Assembly: GCA_032719365.1 (NCBI GenBank)
Contig: CM064873.1
Span: 10,946,501-11,010,500 of the forward strand
Length of the DNA: 64,000 nucleotides
Reading direction: 5' to 3'
DNA from: Prinsepia uniflora
Lineage: Eukaryota; Streptophyta; Magnoliopsida; Rosales; Rosaceae
In this document: piece after piece, positions 12,178-24,944 of the stretch
How the letters are laid out: every line of letters starts with the position of its first letter
Numbering within the stretch: the first letter of the stretch is position 1
The notes under the pieces: generated by a model
Database searches by the model: none
The model's input: only the letters and a program-made list of their open reading frames with translations
Told to the model about the DNA's origin: nothing
Program-made: the position numbers and the translations under genes

Positions 12178-12775
12178 TGTAACGACCCGTCCCGAATCTA
12201 CAAGATTAATTACTAATTAATTGAGTATTAGCTAGACTAATCGGGAATTAGTCGAGGATTATTAGACGATCGGGGTAAAATGATGATTTTGCCTCTAGAT
12301 AAGGGTAAAAAGTTAACTTTTGACCTAGGAAATCAAATGTACGAGGAAAGATACAAGTCTAAAACAGTTTTAGGAACTATTCATAGTTGCACGAAAATCA
12401 GGGCGGTTGACTTTTGGGTTTGTTTTGAGTGGGCCCAAAATATCTCCTGTGGACTAATAGATGAGTGACACTTCCACACATTACGTACATGCATCCAACA
12501 TTCCCTTTTCATTTTTCATCTTCTTCATTTCCTCCAACTCGTAACCCACCCCAAACCTTCACCATCATCTTCCTTGCTTGCTGCTGGGGACAGAGTGAGA
12601 GTGAGAGGGACTGAGAGATGGTGGTAGGACGGCAGAGGCACCGTGGGCAGCGGAGGAAGCCACAGGAAAAGGTAAACCCAAAACCCTTTTTAAATTCAAA
12701 ATTCGAATTTCATGTTTGGACGTTTGGGAGCGATTTTGATGATTGGGTTGGGTTTTCTAGGTTTGGGCGAGTTTG
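12178..12775 (+). mobile_element. 5' fragment of a long LTR
   Basis: Begins TGTAACGACCCGTCCCGAAT and follows the family pattern ('aaagttaacttttgac', 'gatgagtgacact') for about 600 bp. It then gives way to transposase coding sequence near 12776. The 3' part of the LTR is missing. Confidence 0.65.
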
Positions 12776-13786
12776 CTCTTGGGATGAAGTGCTCAAGTGC
12801 TGAAAATTTCAAAGAAACTGTGAGGACATATTATGTCAATGAACAGAAAAGGATTGTGTTCAAGGTGAATAAAGGAGACTAGATTAAGGCCAAGTGTGTC
12901 GAAGCAGAAGGATGTCCCTTTGTGATATATACCTCTAAGGTAAACATGAAGGAGTACCTACAAGTCAAAACTTATAATGACTTGCATTTATGTGGCAAAA
13001 GTACTGCCAATTATCACGCCAATGTAAAGTGGTTGAAGCAGAAGTATATGAGGCAACTCACAAGCAATAAGTGGGATGTAGGTGAACTTCGGGAGTTGGT
13101 AGTTTATGAAACTAGATATAGGCCTGGTAGGACTCAAAGTTATAGAGCAAGATGGATGACCTTTCATATTCTTGAGTGTGTCGACTTGTCCCAATATGAG
13201 AGGCTCGGGGACTATTGTGAAGAGCTTGTTAAGGTAAACATAGGGATTACAATGAAAATCAAGGCAGAGATAGAAGGTGATTGTCATTTTATATTCCAAA
13301 AGGTATATCTCTGCTTGGGTGCTTCCAAAGAAGGTTGGATGACCAGTTGTAGGACTTTTATTAGGCTAGATGGTGCTCATATTAAACGTCCCCACAGTGA
13401 GCAAATATTGAGTGATATCTTAGTTGACGCAAACAATGGCATGTTCCTTGTGGCTTATGCCATTGTGGAGGTTGATTCATACTCTTCTTGGAAGTGACTC
13501 CTTGAATTATTGGCAGTGGACTTAAAGATTCAAAACAGTGAAGGATAACTTCTCATCGCTGATAAGCAGAAGGTTTTACTTAAGGTTGTGGGGGAGTTAA
13601 TTCCAAGAGCAGAACATAGGCATTCTACCAAACATATGTATGCAAACTTCAATGGCCTTCACAAAGGGTTAGCACTGAAGGAGCATTTTGAAAAGATCTC
13701 AAGATGCACCACTATGGCCTAGTACCACACTGAGATAAAGAAAATGGCTGCTTTGAGTTCTGGTGCCCATGATTGGTTAAGCATGA
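12776..13786 (+). pseudogene. Mutator-like (MULE) transposase, N-terminal and catalytic part
   Basis: Translated in one main frame this gives the MuDR-type N-terminal domain (about residues 1-60, with FKETVRTYYV and KAKCVEAEGCPFVIY), then a MULE catalytic region with FIRLDGAHIK (first Asp), VDANNGMF (second Asp), a tryptophan-rich end and AEHRHSTKHMYANF. Plant MULE transposases cut and paste Mutator-type elements. Several stops interrupt it (GD-stop-IKAK near 12880, after YSSWK at 13495-13497, and two more), so it cannot make a full transposase. The longest open stretch is 12922-13497. Coding stops at about 13786 where a Cassandra LTR was inserted, and continues at 17787. The 5' end abuts an LTR fragment, so the terminal inverted repeat is lost or unrecognised. 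Confidence 0.85.
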
Positions 13787-15088
13787 TGTTTCATGACCCG
13801 ACCTTCTCCAACAAGATATTGTCCGCTTTGGACCCAACCCTCACTGTTTTGTTCTCGTAAGCTCATGTGTAACTTCTCAGTGGGTCACCCATCCTAAGAT
13901 TGCACCAGCTCATATTCGCTTAACTTTGGAGTTCCTAAAGAATTTAAAGCTAGTGAACTCCAAAAACGCCTCTTGTTGGATAGATGCGTGCCTACACATA
14001 TAAGGCGCATCCCCAGACCCCCTTGGGCGATGTGGGATTGCTAATCATGCCAGAAATCCATTTCCAAGAATCATCATAAAACATCTGAATTCAAAATCAC
14101 CATCAAATACAATTCAACACTTTCAAGTTCAGGAATTACACATATGAAGTCTTTTTTTTCAGGAAATTACACATCTATACTTACCGGGCATGACACATCC
14201 GGTTTCTCTGGGAATTACACATCTGGCCGTTTCGGAACGTATCGGGAATTATTTATCTGATCTAACATGAGAATTACGCATTTGGGTTTTCCTAGGCACG
14301 CCTACACATATAAGGAGAATCCCCCAGATCCCCCGGGCGATGTGGGATTTCTAACCATGCCACCAAGGCACGGGTGCTCACAATCCACCCCATTGAGGCC
14401 CAGCGTCCTCTCTGGCACAATCAATTCCAGCCGAGGTTAGGCTCTGATACCAAATTGTCACGACCTGAACTTCTCCAACAGGATATTGTCCGCTTTGAGC
14501 CCAGCCCTAACGGTTTTGTTCTCAGGAGTTCACGTGTAAGTGGGTCACCCATCTTGGGATTGCATCAGCCCCTACTCGCTTAAATTTAGAGTTCCTAAGG
14601 AATCCAAAGCCAATGAACTCCCAAAAGGCCTTCGGTTGGAAAGATACGCGCCTACACATATAGGGCGCATCCCCTAAATTCCTCGGGCGATGTGGGATTG
14701 CTAACTATGCCACCAAGGCATGGGTCCTCACAATCCACCCCCCTTGGGACACAACGTCCTCCCTAGCACACTCAATTCCGGCTGAAGTTAGGCTCTGATA
14801 CTAAATTGTCATGACCCGACCTTCTCCAATAGGATATTGTCCACTTTGGGCCCAGCCTTCACGGTTTTGTTCTCGGGAGGTCACATGCAACTTCCCTGTG
14901 GGTCACTCATCTTGGGATTGCACCAGCCCCTACTTGCTTAACTTTAGAGTTCCCAAGGAATCTAAATCCAATAAGCTCCCAAAATGCCTCATGTAGGATA
15001 GATAAGCGGCTACACATATAAGGCGCATCCCTCATATCCCCCTAGCGATGTGAGATTACTAACCCTGCCACCAAGGCACGAGTCCTCA
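13787..15088 (-). mobile_element. Cassandra TRIM tandem array: three LTRs, two internal regions
   Basis: Three LTRs (about 13787-14382, 14456-14732 and 14807-15088) are separated by internal regions of about 74 bp (14383-14455 and 14733-14806). Each internal region carries GCTCTGATACCA or a one-base variant, the complement of the initiator-Met tRNA primer-binding site TGGTATCAGAGC, next to the following LTR. Each LTR contains, on the minus strand, 5S rRNA-like blocks around GAACTCC, TTAAGCGAG and GGGTGACCCAC. Cassandra is a known non-coding plant TRIM with 5S-derived LTRs. This is a divergent subfamily with 277-bp LTRs. The first LTR is enlarged by an internal duplication. The array interrupts the MULE transposase. 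Confidence 0.85.
14052..14295 (+). repeat. Insert with 'ggaattacacatctgg' repeats inside the first Cassandra LTR
   Basis: About 245 bp containing five or six degenerate copies of 'ggaattacacatctgg', spaced 30-40 bp. It is flanked on both sides by the same Cassandra block (13986-14051 and 14296-14361), so the LTR end is duplicated around it. Confidence 0.7.
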
Positions 15089-17786
15089 CCCCCCCCCCCC
15101 CCCCCCCCCCCCGGGATTAACGCGGGATGTGTCATGCTCCCGTCTGACACGAAGTGTCAGACAAGGGCTAACTCGAAATCTCAGCTCATTCGGGGCTTCC
15201 AGAGCGCACTAGAATCAGTAGAGGAGTGTGATTTCTCGGTCTCTGCTATAGCCCGTATCCGCAATCAACCTGAATGGCCTTATAAAGCATTAAAAGTTAT
15301 GAGTGGCGGAAAAATCAATAATTTAATAAAACACATTTCACCAAAAAAAAAACATTTATGCCCTTCACTAAAAAGCATGCATGCATTCAAAAACCAATAA
15401 TCAAACCATTTACTTTAATTAAATCATTAGGTTCTTAGCCCAACATCATAAATCCAAAGTACGTGGGAACTCAGCCCAAAACCAATCATCATTAAATAAC
15501 TAGTTTATCGAAATACAATGTAACCAATCATCGACATCCCTGATACCTAATCAATACCACCGTCACGGTTTTCCAAGCTACGCGTGCTACTCGAGGTCTC
15601 AATTTCGAGTCTCCCCAGGGTCCACTCAGGGCAATGACCCGCATATCAATGACCCTCCCTAGGGTATCAACTATAAATGCACTCCTGATCATGAGTTGCG
15701 CCTCGGGGCAGCCCCTCTCAGGTAGTGCGTCGTGACTACTCCGGGATACTACGAGACATCTAGAGGAGACAACCAACCACTACAAGATAATACGAGATGT
15801 CTGGAGAGCAAACACTCGTGAGGATGGTATATGGAAAACATTTCATAAATCATCTCAAATTTTTCAAAGGGACCTATGCCCGGGATTTCCATAAAACCAT
15901 CGTAAATCCAAAAATCCAATTTTTCACATTCAAATCCCTTTTGGGGTCTTCGAACCTGAAATCACATTTATAAACCACAATTAGGACTCATGCCCGATAT
16001 CTTAATCAACTAGGCCTCTAGCCCGATCATGTAAACCAAATGGGCGTCCAGCCCGATATCTCATTAAATCAAATGGACTCCAAGTCCGATAGTTTCCAAA
16101 TCAAATCCGAAATCATACCATTGAACCATTATTAAACCACAATCACGTAAAAACAGAGTATAAAACATAAACCACAAAATACGTACAAACGTGTGAATAC
16201 TTAATACCACAATCAAATCCATCATAAATCACATATTGAAAACATATCAAATATTTATGCATGCATCAATTTAGAAATCAATGTCCACTCACAGACCGTC
16301 CTAGCTGCAACCTCGATACGCGTGTCATAAGCCTTCCAGGGCTAAATCACCATCACCAGAACATCCAGACCTATCCAAATCACACTCGAAGGTCACTAAT
16401 CAACTATACAAGTCTATAGGATAAACCCCCAAAATTCCTGAAAAATTCAACGTGTCCCGGACACGTTTCTTGAGGTGAAAAATCTCGATTTAACCAACCT
16501 AACGATCTCCGATCGACTAGAAACTACCGTCATTGGATCCGGATCGTTGAAAACTTTAAAATGACACTGGGCCCACCTTGAAATTCGAGCCCACGCGCCC
16601 CCACGTGCCTGGTCAAACCAAAAGTCAACGTTGAAAGCCAACCGTAAAACTCAACGTTGATGTCAGCGCTCACAACTCTTACAGTGCCACGTGTTGAGCT
16701 CCCATTGGTTCATGTCTGACATGTCAGTCTGACATTGTCAGACCTGAAATGCTGACGTCACCCTGATGACATTATTGCTGATGTCATCACGTCATCCCTG
16801 TCATTCGACGGGTCCTACAATCGGGTCGTACAGTACCCACGACCCGACCTAGTCCCCATTTCTTCGATTCTCAACTAAAATCGATGGGATTTCTTCCTAT
16901 AGACTCGTCTTACTGTCCTTAATCGATCTATGACCTTAAAAACGTGAAATTAAACTGTAAACTTACCATTTCGATCTAAGAACAGTGAGCCCAGATTCGT
17001 CCGTCGAGTTCCCTCGATTCCAGCCACCTCTGGCATCGATACCAGGCCCACTAAGTTCGTCTCGACCTCATGAACATCATCCCAATCACCAAATCGATCA
17101 GCAATCAAAAAAAAATTCCACTATTTTTTACCCAAAAATAGGGCTCACGGGTTTGGGCTTACCTCGTCGTCATTGCTCCGCCGTGGTCACCGTCGTGGCC
17201 GTCTCACCGTCCTTTCCAACTTCCATTCACGGGTCACAAGCAAAGGATGAAGATTGAAGGCTCATTGCGTAGTTGTTTTTTTTTTTTTGTGTTTGTTTAG
17301 GGAGGATGAAGGTGGTGCACGGGAATGGAAGAGAGATGTGAGGGAAATAAAAATAATTTTTTATATAAATTACCCAATCAAAAGCAGATCCCCTTTTTAA
17401 GGAAACCCACCAATGGGATAAGTGATACTTGTCACTCATCCAAGGGCCCACACTAATTAATCACCCAATCATATTTAATTATTATTTAATTCAAATCCCG
17501 AGGCACTAACTAAATCGATTTCGATCCCGTGACCATAACTTCCCCGTTCGACGCCCAATTTCGAAGTGCTGCCTGTCTACGGACTCGTGACGTCCCAATC
17601 TTCGTAAAGGTCCTCGGTCTTCATGCATTTGACCATCTGGGTCAAAAGTCAACATTTTTTCCAATTCTAGGGGCAAAACGATCATTTTACATCGTCCATT
17701 CGAATTCTCTCGACTAATCTTCGATTAGTCACGTTAATCCATAATTAATTAATATTTAATCTCGATATTCGGGACGGATCGTTACA
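15089..17786 (-). mobile_element. Long LTR (about 2.7 kb) with poly-C at its edge
   Basis: The body follows the family: 'gggattaacgcgggatgtg' (15113), a 9-bp-arm hairpin GTCTGACAC/GTGTCAGAC (15142-15162), a GGCC-type repeat zone (15990-16100), 'ccactcacagaccgtcc' (16284) and the end GGGACGGATCGTTACA at 17786. The expected start TGACAGGACCC is replaced by 24 C residues (15089-15112), so the true left end is not visible. It separates the Cassandra array from the second MULE piece. Confidence 0.75.
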
Positions 17787-18208
17787 CATACAGCAAGGCA
17801 ATACTGCCAGTAAGGGACAAGCCTATAATAACTTCACTTGAGAGAATCATGACGTATTTTATGATGTTGTACTCCACAAGAAAGCAGGGAGTTCTTAATT
17901 AGAGAGGGGGTCACCAACAGGTCCAAGGATAAGGCAGATTTTGGAGAAGAAACAGAAAGATAGACAATTATATGTTACGAGGCATGCATGGAATGAAGTT
18001 TTCGAAGTCACTCATCAAATTGGGAGGCAGTTTAGAGTGCAGTTGAAATTGAAAAAATGTCCATGTAGAGAATGAGACCTATCTGGTATCCCATGCCCCC
18101 ATACTTGTGCATCAATAGTCTTTTTGCATGGGAAACCAGAAACTCATCTCCATGAATGATATAGCAAGGAGGCTTACATGAGATGCTACGACAAGATCAT
18201 TGAGCCAA
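17787..18208 (+). pseudogene. MULE transposase, middle part with SWIM zinc finger
   Basis: Continues the transposase broken at 13786. The segment after the third catalytic region (RDKPIITSLERIM, near 17810) is followed by the SWIM-type zinc-finger region with KCPCRE and GIPCPHTC (about 18056-18112, CxC...CxH pattern), then YSKEAYMRCYDKIIEPM. Frames shift and stops occur (for example after GVLN near 17898). A part between the two pieces, including the usual ESFN motif, is missing. It ends at a reverse-oriented Cassandra fragment. Confidence 0.82.
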
Positions 18209-18389
18209 TGTCTTATATGTGTGGGCACGTATCTATCTAGCACGAGGCCTTTTGGGAGCTCACTGTCTTTGGATTCCTTGGAAATTCCAAAGTGAAGTGA
18301 GTAGGGGTTGCTGCAATCCTAAGATGGGTGATCCACTGGGAAGTTGCATGTGAGTTCTCATAAACAAAACCGTGAGGGCTGGGTCCAAA
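18209..18389 (+). mobile_element. Cassandra LTR fragment in the opposite orientation (left part)
   Basis: Reads 5S-like on the plus strand: 'gaaattccaaagtgaagtgag' then 'aagatgggtgatccactggg' (18317-18340). It is cut at 18389 by another Cassandra element and resumes at 25421-25458 ('gcggacaatatcgtgctag ... tgtgaca'). The duplicated pentamer CCAAA (18385-18389 and 25416-25420) marks the insertion. Confidence 0.82.
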
Positions 18390-18416
18390 TGTCAGGACCC
18401 GACCCTTCTCAGTTAA

Positions 18417-21400
18417 TGACAGGACCGCCCCCGAAAGGGGCATCGATAACCGTGTCCGGTCCTGCTCCCGTCTGGCAAGTCGACGGAAATACCCGAGTTA
18501 CCCTCAGTACGTGCCAGACCAGGGATAGCCACACAAGCTTACTCATGCCTCCACCTCTTAATCATGCCTCGAACAACGCGCCACGACCTGGAGGGTCAAT
18601 AAAAACCAAAAGGTGTGAGTGGACAAAAATCAATCAGTTTATAAAACAGTTACAAAAAGACGTTTTCACCCTCCGCGTAAAAAACCAATGCATGCATACA
18701 AAAATCATTTTGCAATCGGTTAACATTTTCTACATAAGAAAAATCGTGTATCAAATTTCAACATAAGGAAAGCTCATATGAAACTCAAAATCACTTTTCT
18801 GTTCTCAACCATCAGGTCTTAGCCCGCGATCATAAACACTGGGCCTCAGCCCAAAACTACGAATCAACCAAATGTACAACATGATCCAAAACCATCAACC
18901 GCATACCGGGCCACTGCCCAACTCAACCGAAACACCAGAAATCATCAATAAATCACAAGTCAATCGTTTTGCTGGATATCAAGTGCGCTCGAGTCTTTAA
19001 ACTCAAAACCATGCGCATAATCAGGCCTTCCCGGGATATCAACGAGTCTTTAAACTCAGAACACAAGCAATAGGCCTCAGGGGTATCACAATAACCGAGT
19101 CTTTAAACTCATTAAGGGTCATCCCCCGTCATCAATTAACCAAGTCTTTAAACTCAAAACGTGCTCCAACAATAGCACCCGGGTCTTTAAATCCAAAACA
19201 GTTTTCAACGGGTTTTTAAACCCCAAAACATTTATCAATCACAACAACGCGGGATCCATCCCGAAATCACATCTTTTACAACAGGACTCATGGACCGAAT
19301 ACCCACATTCAGTTCCCCAAATCATACTTCACAACCATAATCAAATTATCATTAAACACGGGGCATGCATAATCATACCAAATCACTTTATTAAATCCTT
19401 TTCCATTCCCGAATTCGAATTCGCAATAATGATTCCGTAAGTCGGCATCCGGAACATCATCCCGAACCCAAACCAAGAATTCGTTTTCAAACTTCCGAAA
19501 ACCGAAACCTCGTTCATCAAAATTACTTTTATGCCCCGAGCATCAAGCCCGAAATCACCTTTTTCGAAATCCGTTTTAAATCTTTGAAAACACCTCATAT
19601 TCCAAATCTCAAGGTCAAGACATCAAAAACCACAATTAATTCACCAAAATCACGATCAAATCACAACATGCTCGAAATCTCGTAAAACGTGCAAAATCGT
19701 GACCTTCTCGAAATACGGGTCAAAATCGTAAACCATACTCACAATCGAAATCCAACATCTTAAAAAAAACATAATACGCACAAATCACATGAATTCATTC
19801 ATTAACCCATCATCAAAACGCAAGCGAAATCAGAGTCTCGAAATACGTGCAACTCGCATGTATAGCAAAATACGTATAAATACGGAAATCGAAATCAATC
19901 ACCATTCATAATCATAATCATGGAAATCAGAGAACTATTTATGCATGCATTAAATTTTGAAAGCAACGTCCACTCACACACCGTTCTTAAGGCTCGATTT
20001 CGCGCCGCACGCATTCCCGAAATTTCCGGAATTTTCCAGAAATTCGAAACCTGTCCGAAAACACATTCCAGGGTTACTAAGGTCCCAAATAACATCATGT
20101 TAATTTCCCATAATTTTCCGGGAATTAATCGTTAATTAAAAACGTAACGTAAACCTTTGAACCCTCGAAACAACATCGAAACAGTGTCCGATTAATTCGA
20201 AACCAACGCTAAAATGTTCGTTACAGTGTGTAGGACAAAAGTCATGTTGGACTTACCTCGAAAATCGGAACCATACGCCGTCACGCGCCGCCCCAAGCGG
20301 CTGCGCATGACACTCACGCGCCTGCTACAGTGACAGCACTGTTCATCTCCTCCTTCACCCGTTTCCTGCAATATGGGTCGTTCAACCCACGACACAACCC
20401 GGTTAAATCCTTGTCAAAACTCACTCAATTCCTCCCCTCATTCCACCTAAATCATTCCTCGTCAGGATAATTTAGGATCCCATTCATTAATTATCTTCCA
20501 TTAGCCCTAAATCAGTCAACTCGAACTCGAACACCCAAACGGGTCGAAGTACGAAACTCACTCAAATTGACCTCATTCCCAAATTAACTTAGACAGGAGT
20601 TTCCAGAGACCTAAACGAACACTTTAGCACCGTCAATTTGAGGGAAAATTACTTGGAGGTTGTTGACCTCAAGCTCGAAAGTCCCTGAAACCAGGGGCTC
20701 CCGTTCATGGCCCGTCTGTGCTGGATTTCCCCCGAAATTGATGTGGTTAGTTTGCAAATGATCCCAGAGGATTAAAACAATTCTCAGTTTTGTTCAACTC
20801 GACTCCTAATTGAGAAATTGAATTTCCCCCCAAAACTGATTTTTCCCAGAACCCACGTTTTCTCTCAACTCGCAGCCCTCACTTTGGTTCGAAATGAACC
20901 CCTCATCCTCCAGTACTCAGATAATCGATCAAAGCGGCCAACACTCGTGGGGAACACTCTCAGACTCACTGAGAATTGCTTCCTGCAAACAAAACCCAAC
21001 TAATTTTTAAACTCTTGCCCGTGCTTTGCTTCTGTCCAGGCCATTTAGCCATGTTCCCAACATCCTCAAAACACTTAAACAATTCACTCTGGCCAGCCAC
21101 TATCAGGATTAAACAATGGGATTGCTCGAAGCACCACGGCATGGCCGTGCAGACTCTGTTTCACGGTGGTGAACAGTAACCGTCGTACAGAATTACCAAA
21201 ATGCCCTCCAACTTTCGTGACCCGTAACTCGGTCATCCGATGTCCGTTTCACGCGTGCCGCCTGTCGTTGTACTTGGGGCCTCGAGACGAACCCAACGGT
21301 CTTCGAGTCGTGTGAAAAACAATTGTATTTCAAAAAGTCAACTTTTTCCCCTACATCGTCCAAATTACAATAATGCCCCTGGGCTTCTGAACGTCATAAC

Positions 21401-21648
21401 TTTCACCACGAACGTCGGAATCGAACGTGCCACCTGTCTATGAACTCGTGACATCCCGAACTACGTCACGGTCATTGGTCAAAGTGCATTTGACCGCCCG
21501 AATTAAAATTGAACGTTTTACCCACAACCAGGGGCAAAACGGTCATTTTGCATCGTTTGTCCGATTCCACCCAACTAATCACCGATTAACCCTCATTAAT
21601 CACGATCAATTACTAATCTAATCCCGAATTCCAGGATGGGTCGTTACA
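18417..21648 (-). mobile_element. Solo long LTR (3,232 bp) inside a Cassandra LTR
   Basis: Starts TGACAGGACC and ends GGATGGGTCGTTACA. Flanking pentamers GTTAA (18412-18416) and GTTAG (21649-21653) match at four of five. It contains the 'gagtctttaaactc' repeat zone (18985-19215), the 'ccactcacacaccgtt' block (19969) and the 'gccacctgtctatgaactcgtg' block (21429). No internal retrotransposon region was recognised. Confidence 0.88.
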
Positions 21649-21872
21649 GTTAGGACCTAACTCTAGCATGATATTGTTCGCTTTGGGCCTCCTCGCCCTC
21701 ATGGTTTTTTTTTGGGAGCTCACAGTGCAACTTTCCAAGGGGTCACCCATCATGGAATTGCACCAACCTCAACTCGCTTAACTTTGGAGTTCCAACCAAA
21801 CCCAAAGCCACTGAGCTCCCAAAAGGCCTCGTGCCAGATAGGTGTGTACCTATACATTTAAGGCACACCACC

Positions 21873-24800
21873 TATAACGACCCGTCCCGAATTCCTAGAT
21901 TAGATTAGTGACTAATCAGGATTAGTGAGGTTAATCCGTGATTAGTTAGGCGAAATCGGACGAACGATGCGAAATGACCGTTTTGCCCCTAGTCGTGGCA
22001 AAACGTTGACTTTTCATTCGGGAGGTCAAACGGACTTTGACCGATGACCGTGACGTAGTTCGTGACGTCACGAGTTCGTAGACAGGTGGCACGTTCAATT
22101 CCGACGTTCGTAGTAGAAGTTATAACGTTGGGAAGTTTAGGGGCATTTTGGTAATTTTGGTTAAAAGGCAAAATAGTTGACTTTTTGACCGGGATGTCCG
22201 ATGGCCGAGGACTATTACGTAGATAAGGACGATACGAATCCATAGACAAGCGGCAGGCTGAAATCGGACTTCGAACGGGAGAGTTATAGGTCACGGAAGT
22301 TCGATTTCACTATGCACGTACTTCGAGGCAGGGATGATTTGGCGAAATCTGATTAGGCAGATATTTTTAGTGGGTCCCATGGATGAGTGACAAGTGTCAC
22401 TCATCCCATTGGACAATCCCCTAAATTGTGGATCTAATTAATTAAATAAGATTATAATTATTATTATATAATTAATTTTAACAACTTAAAATCCTAACCA
22501 TCCATTCCTTCTAATCTCTCAAATCCTCACCACTCATCTAATCATCTAATCCTCACTTCTCTCATCAGCCATCAATATCATCACCTTCATTTCTTCTATT
22601 TTCTTCATCAAACCTGCACCCCCCTATGTTTTTCATTCTTCCTTTTTCTTCAAAACACACAAACCACACATACCACCATGAACCCATATGTCGTGTGTGT
22701 GGACCGTGAGAGGGTGATGAGAGACGAAGGACGGCGAGCCACGACTGGGGAGGGTGGTGGCTCACGGTGGTGGACGGCGGAGCTCGGCCGTGAGGTAAGA
22801 AAACTTTGAAAATTCGAATTTGAGTTTTAATGGTTTTTACTCCATTTCGCTTATTTGGTAAGGTTTCTGGGGACCTTAGCAGTAGAATGGGATTAGTTTT
22901 GGGGCTTGGAATGGCCGGACATGGCCGTGAACGGCCGGAGAAAATCCGGCCACCATTGATGGCGGATGGAAGCTCAGTTTCGGGTGGTTTTTCTTAGTTT
23001 TAGGGATTGGGTTAGATAGGAAATGAAGAAATAGGAATTTAGGGATTAAAATAGGACCAAACGGACCCCAAATCAGTCCGAAAACCAGAGAAAACCGTGC
23101 GGTGAACAGTGCCCGTGAATAGTAATTGGTTCAGTTCTGAGGAGGATGACGATGAACATTGTTTTCGACTTTCTAGGGGCTTGTGAGGGCCCCTGGGCCA
23201 TAATTTGGGAAAGTGTTCAACACAAGAAATCTTCTATTCAATGTAACAAAGATTTTGGGACTGGTCTCGTGTCAATCGGATATCGTTTCGATAGTTTTCG
23301 TGGTGTCGGAAGGTTTAGGGTCGGTTTAAAAATAGTTAAAAGTTTGGGAAAATTACGGGACTTTGATGGGAGGTTAATTAAGTAGTTATTAACCTTCTAT
23401 TAAAATTTGGACAGGTTTGGGAGTCCCGGTGACAGTGATCGGCTCGGGAGAGCCTATGGCACGCAAATCGAGGCAGCAGCTCGGACGGTCTGTGAGTGGA
23501 CCTTTTTTTCTAAATTGGTGCATGCATAAATATTTATTATATGTTTTAAATACTTGTTTGTGATGCCATGAGTGCATTTGGATGTGTGGTTACGTATAGA
23601 CACGTATTTCGAGGTTTCGGCCCTATACGGGGCTGTATGTCTTTACTGGTCTAAATGAAATGGTTTTGGATTTACAAATGGATTATGAATATGATTTTAT
23701 GATGTTGATTTGGATGCTTGTGATTTATATGGTTTCACGTATTTCGAGGCGATTTACGTGCTTGCACGTAAATCGAGATTTTCTGGTTTTACTTTGATTT
23801 TCCATTCTTATGGTTTTGGAAATAGTTTAATGAAATGGTTTTGGATTTGAAAAGGTAAACTCGGGTTCGAGACCCATTTGCTTTACGGAATCGGGCCGGA
23901 GGCCCAGTTGGTTTACGATTTGGACCGGAGGTCCAATTTCTATGTGGATTCTGGCCTAGCGCCCAATTATGTGTTACCAATGGTTTTTATGGTTCATGAC
24001 GGTTTATGGGAACCGACATGAATCCTTAAAATGGATTTACGGGTCATGACGGTTTATGGGAACTGGCATGAACCCATAAAAGGATTTTATGGTTCATGAC
24101 GACTTATGGGGGTCGGGCAAGAATTCTTGAAAGATTTAAATAATGATTTCAAAAGGTTTTTCATATGCCATCCTATATATATGATTGTCTCCTCCAGGGA
24201 GGGTCGTTGGCCTGGGTGGACCCCGGAGTAGTCACGGAGCACTGACTGAGTGGAGTCGCCCCCCCCCCCCCCCCCCCCCCCCCCAGTTGGGTTCCTTACT
24301 CTCAGGATGGGCATGGTTCGTTACCTCCAGGGAGGGTCATTGATCTACGGACATTGACCTGGGTGGACCCTGAAGAGACTTGGGTTTGAGACCCCGGTTA
24401 GCACACGTGTAGCTTTATTTTACCGTGACAGGTTCTGGATATGAATATAATGGATAAACATGATTTCAATTGGTTTTGGAAAATTGTGTTTATAATGATA
24501 AATGGATTTGGGCTGAGATCCCTCATATGTTCACTGTGTTATGGTTTTCTGTAAATGGTTTTGGGCAGGAGCCCGTATAACTTGTATTTACAGAATTTTG
24601 GGGCTGAGACCCTAATTGTGGATGTTTTAACATATGTGTTTGGATAAATGGTTTTACTATGCATGCATGCTTTTTATTGGAGGGTATAAAGGTCTTTGAT
24701 GAAATGTTTTTATAAATTCTTTATTTTTGTCCACTCATAGTCTTTCTGTTTTTAATACCCTTCAGGTTGGATACAGTGCGGACTGTAGCAGAGATCGAGA

Positions 24801-24944
24801 TATCACATACCTCATCCGGATCCTGGCGTACTCTGATAGCCCGGGAGGGCAAAGGTCGGAAGTATCCCTTGTCTGACACTCCGTGTCAGACGGGAGCAGG
24901 GTCATCCCGCGTTAATCCCGGGGGGATTGGGATGGGTCCTGTCA
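21873..24944 (+). mobile_element. Solo long LTR (3,072 bp), plus orientation, inside the same Cassandra LTR
   Basis: Starts TATAACGACCCGTCCCGAAT (TG changed to TA) and ends GGATGGGTCCTGTCA. The target duplication CCACC is perfect (21868-21872 and 24945-24949). Landmarks include the 'gagtggacc' block (23493), repeats around 23860-24130, a 26-C tract (24259-24284) and the 9-bp-arm hairpin GTCTGACAC/GTGTCAGAC (24871-24891). It is the best reference copy for the plus-oriented LTRs in the window. Confidence 0.9.
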
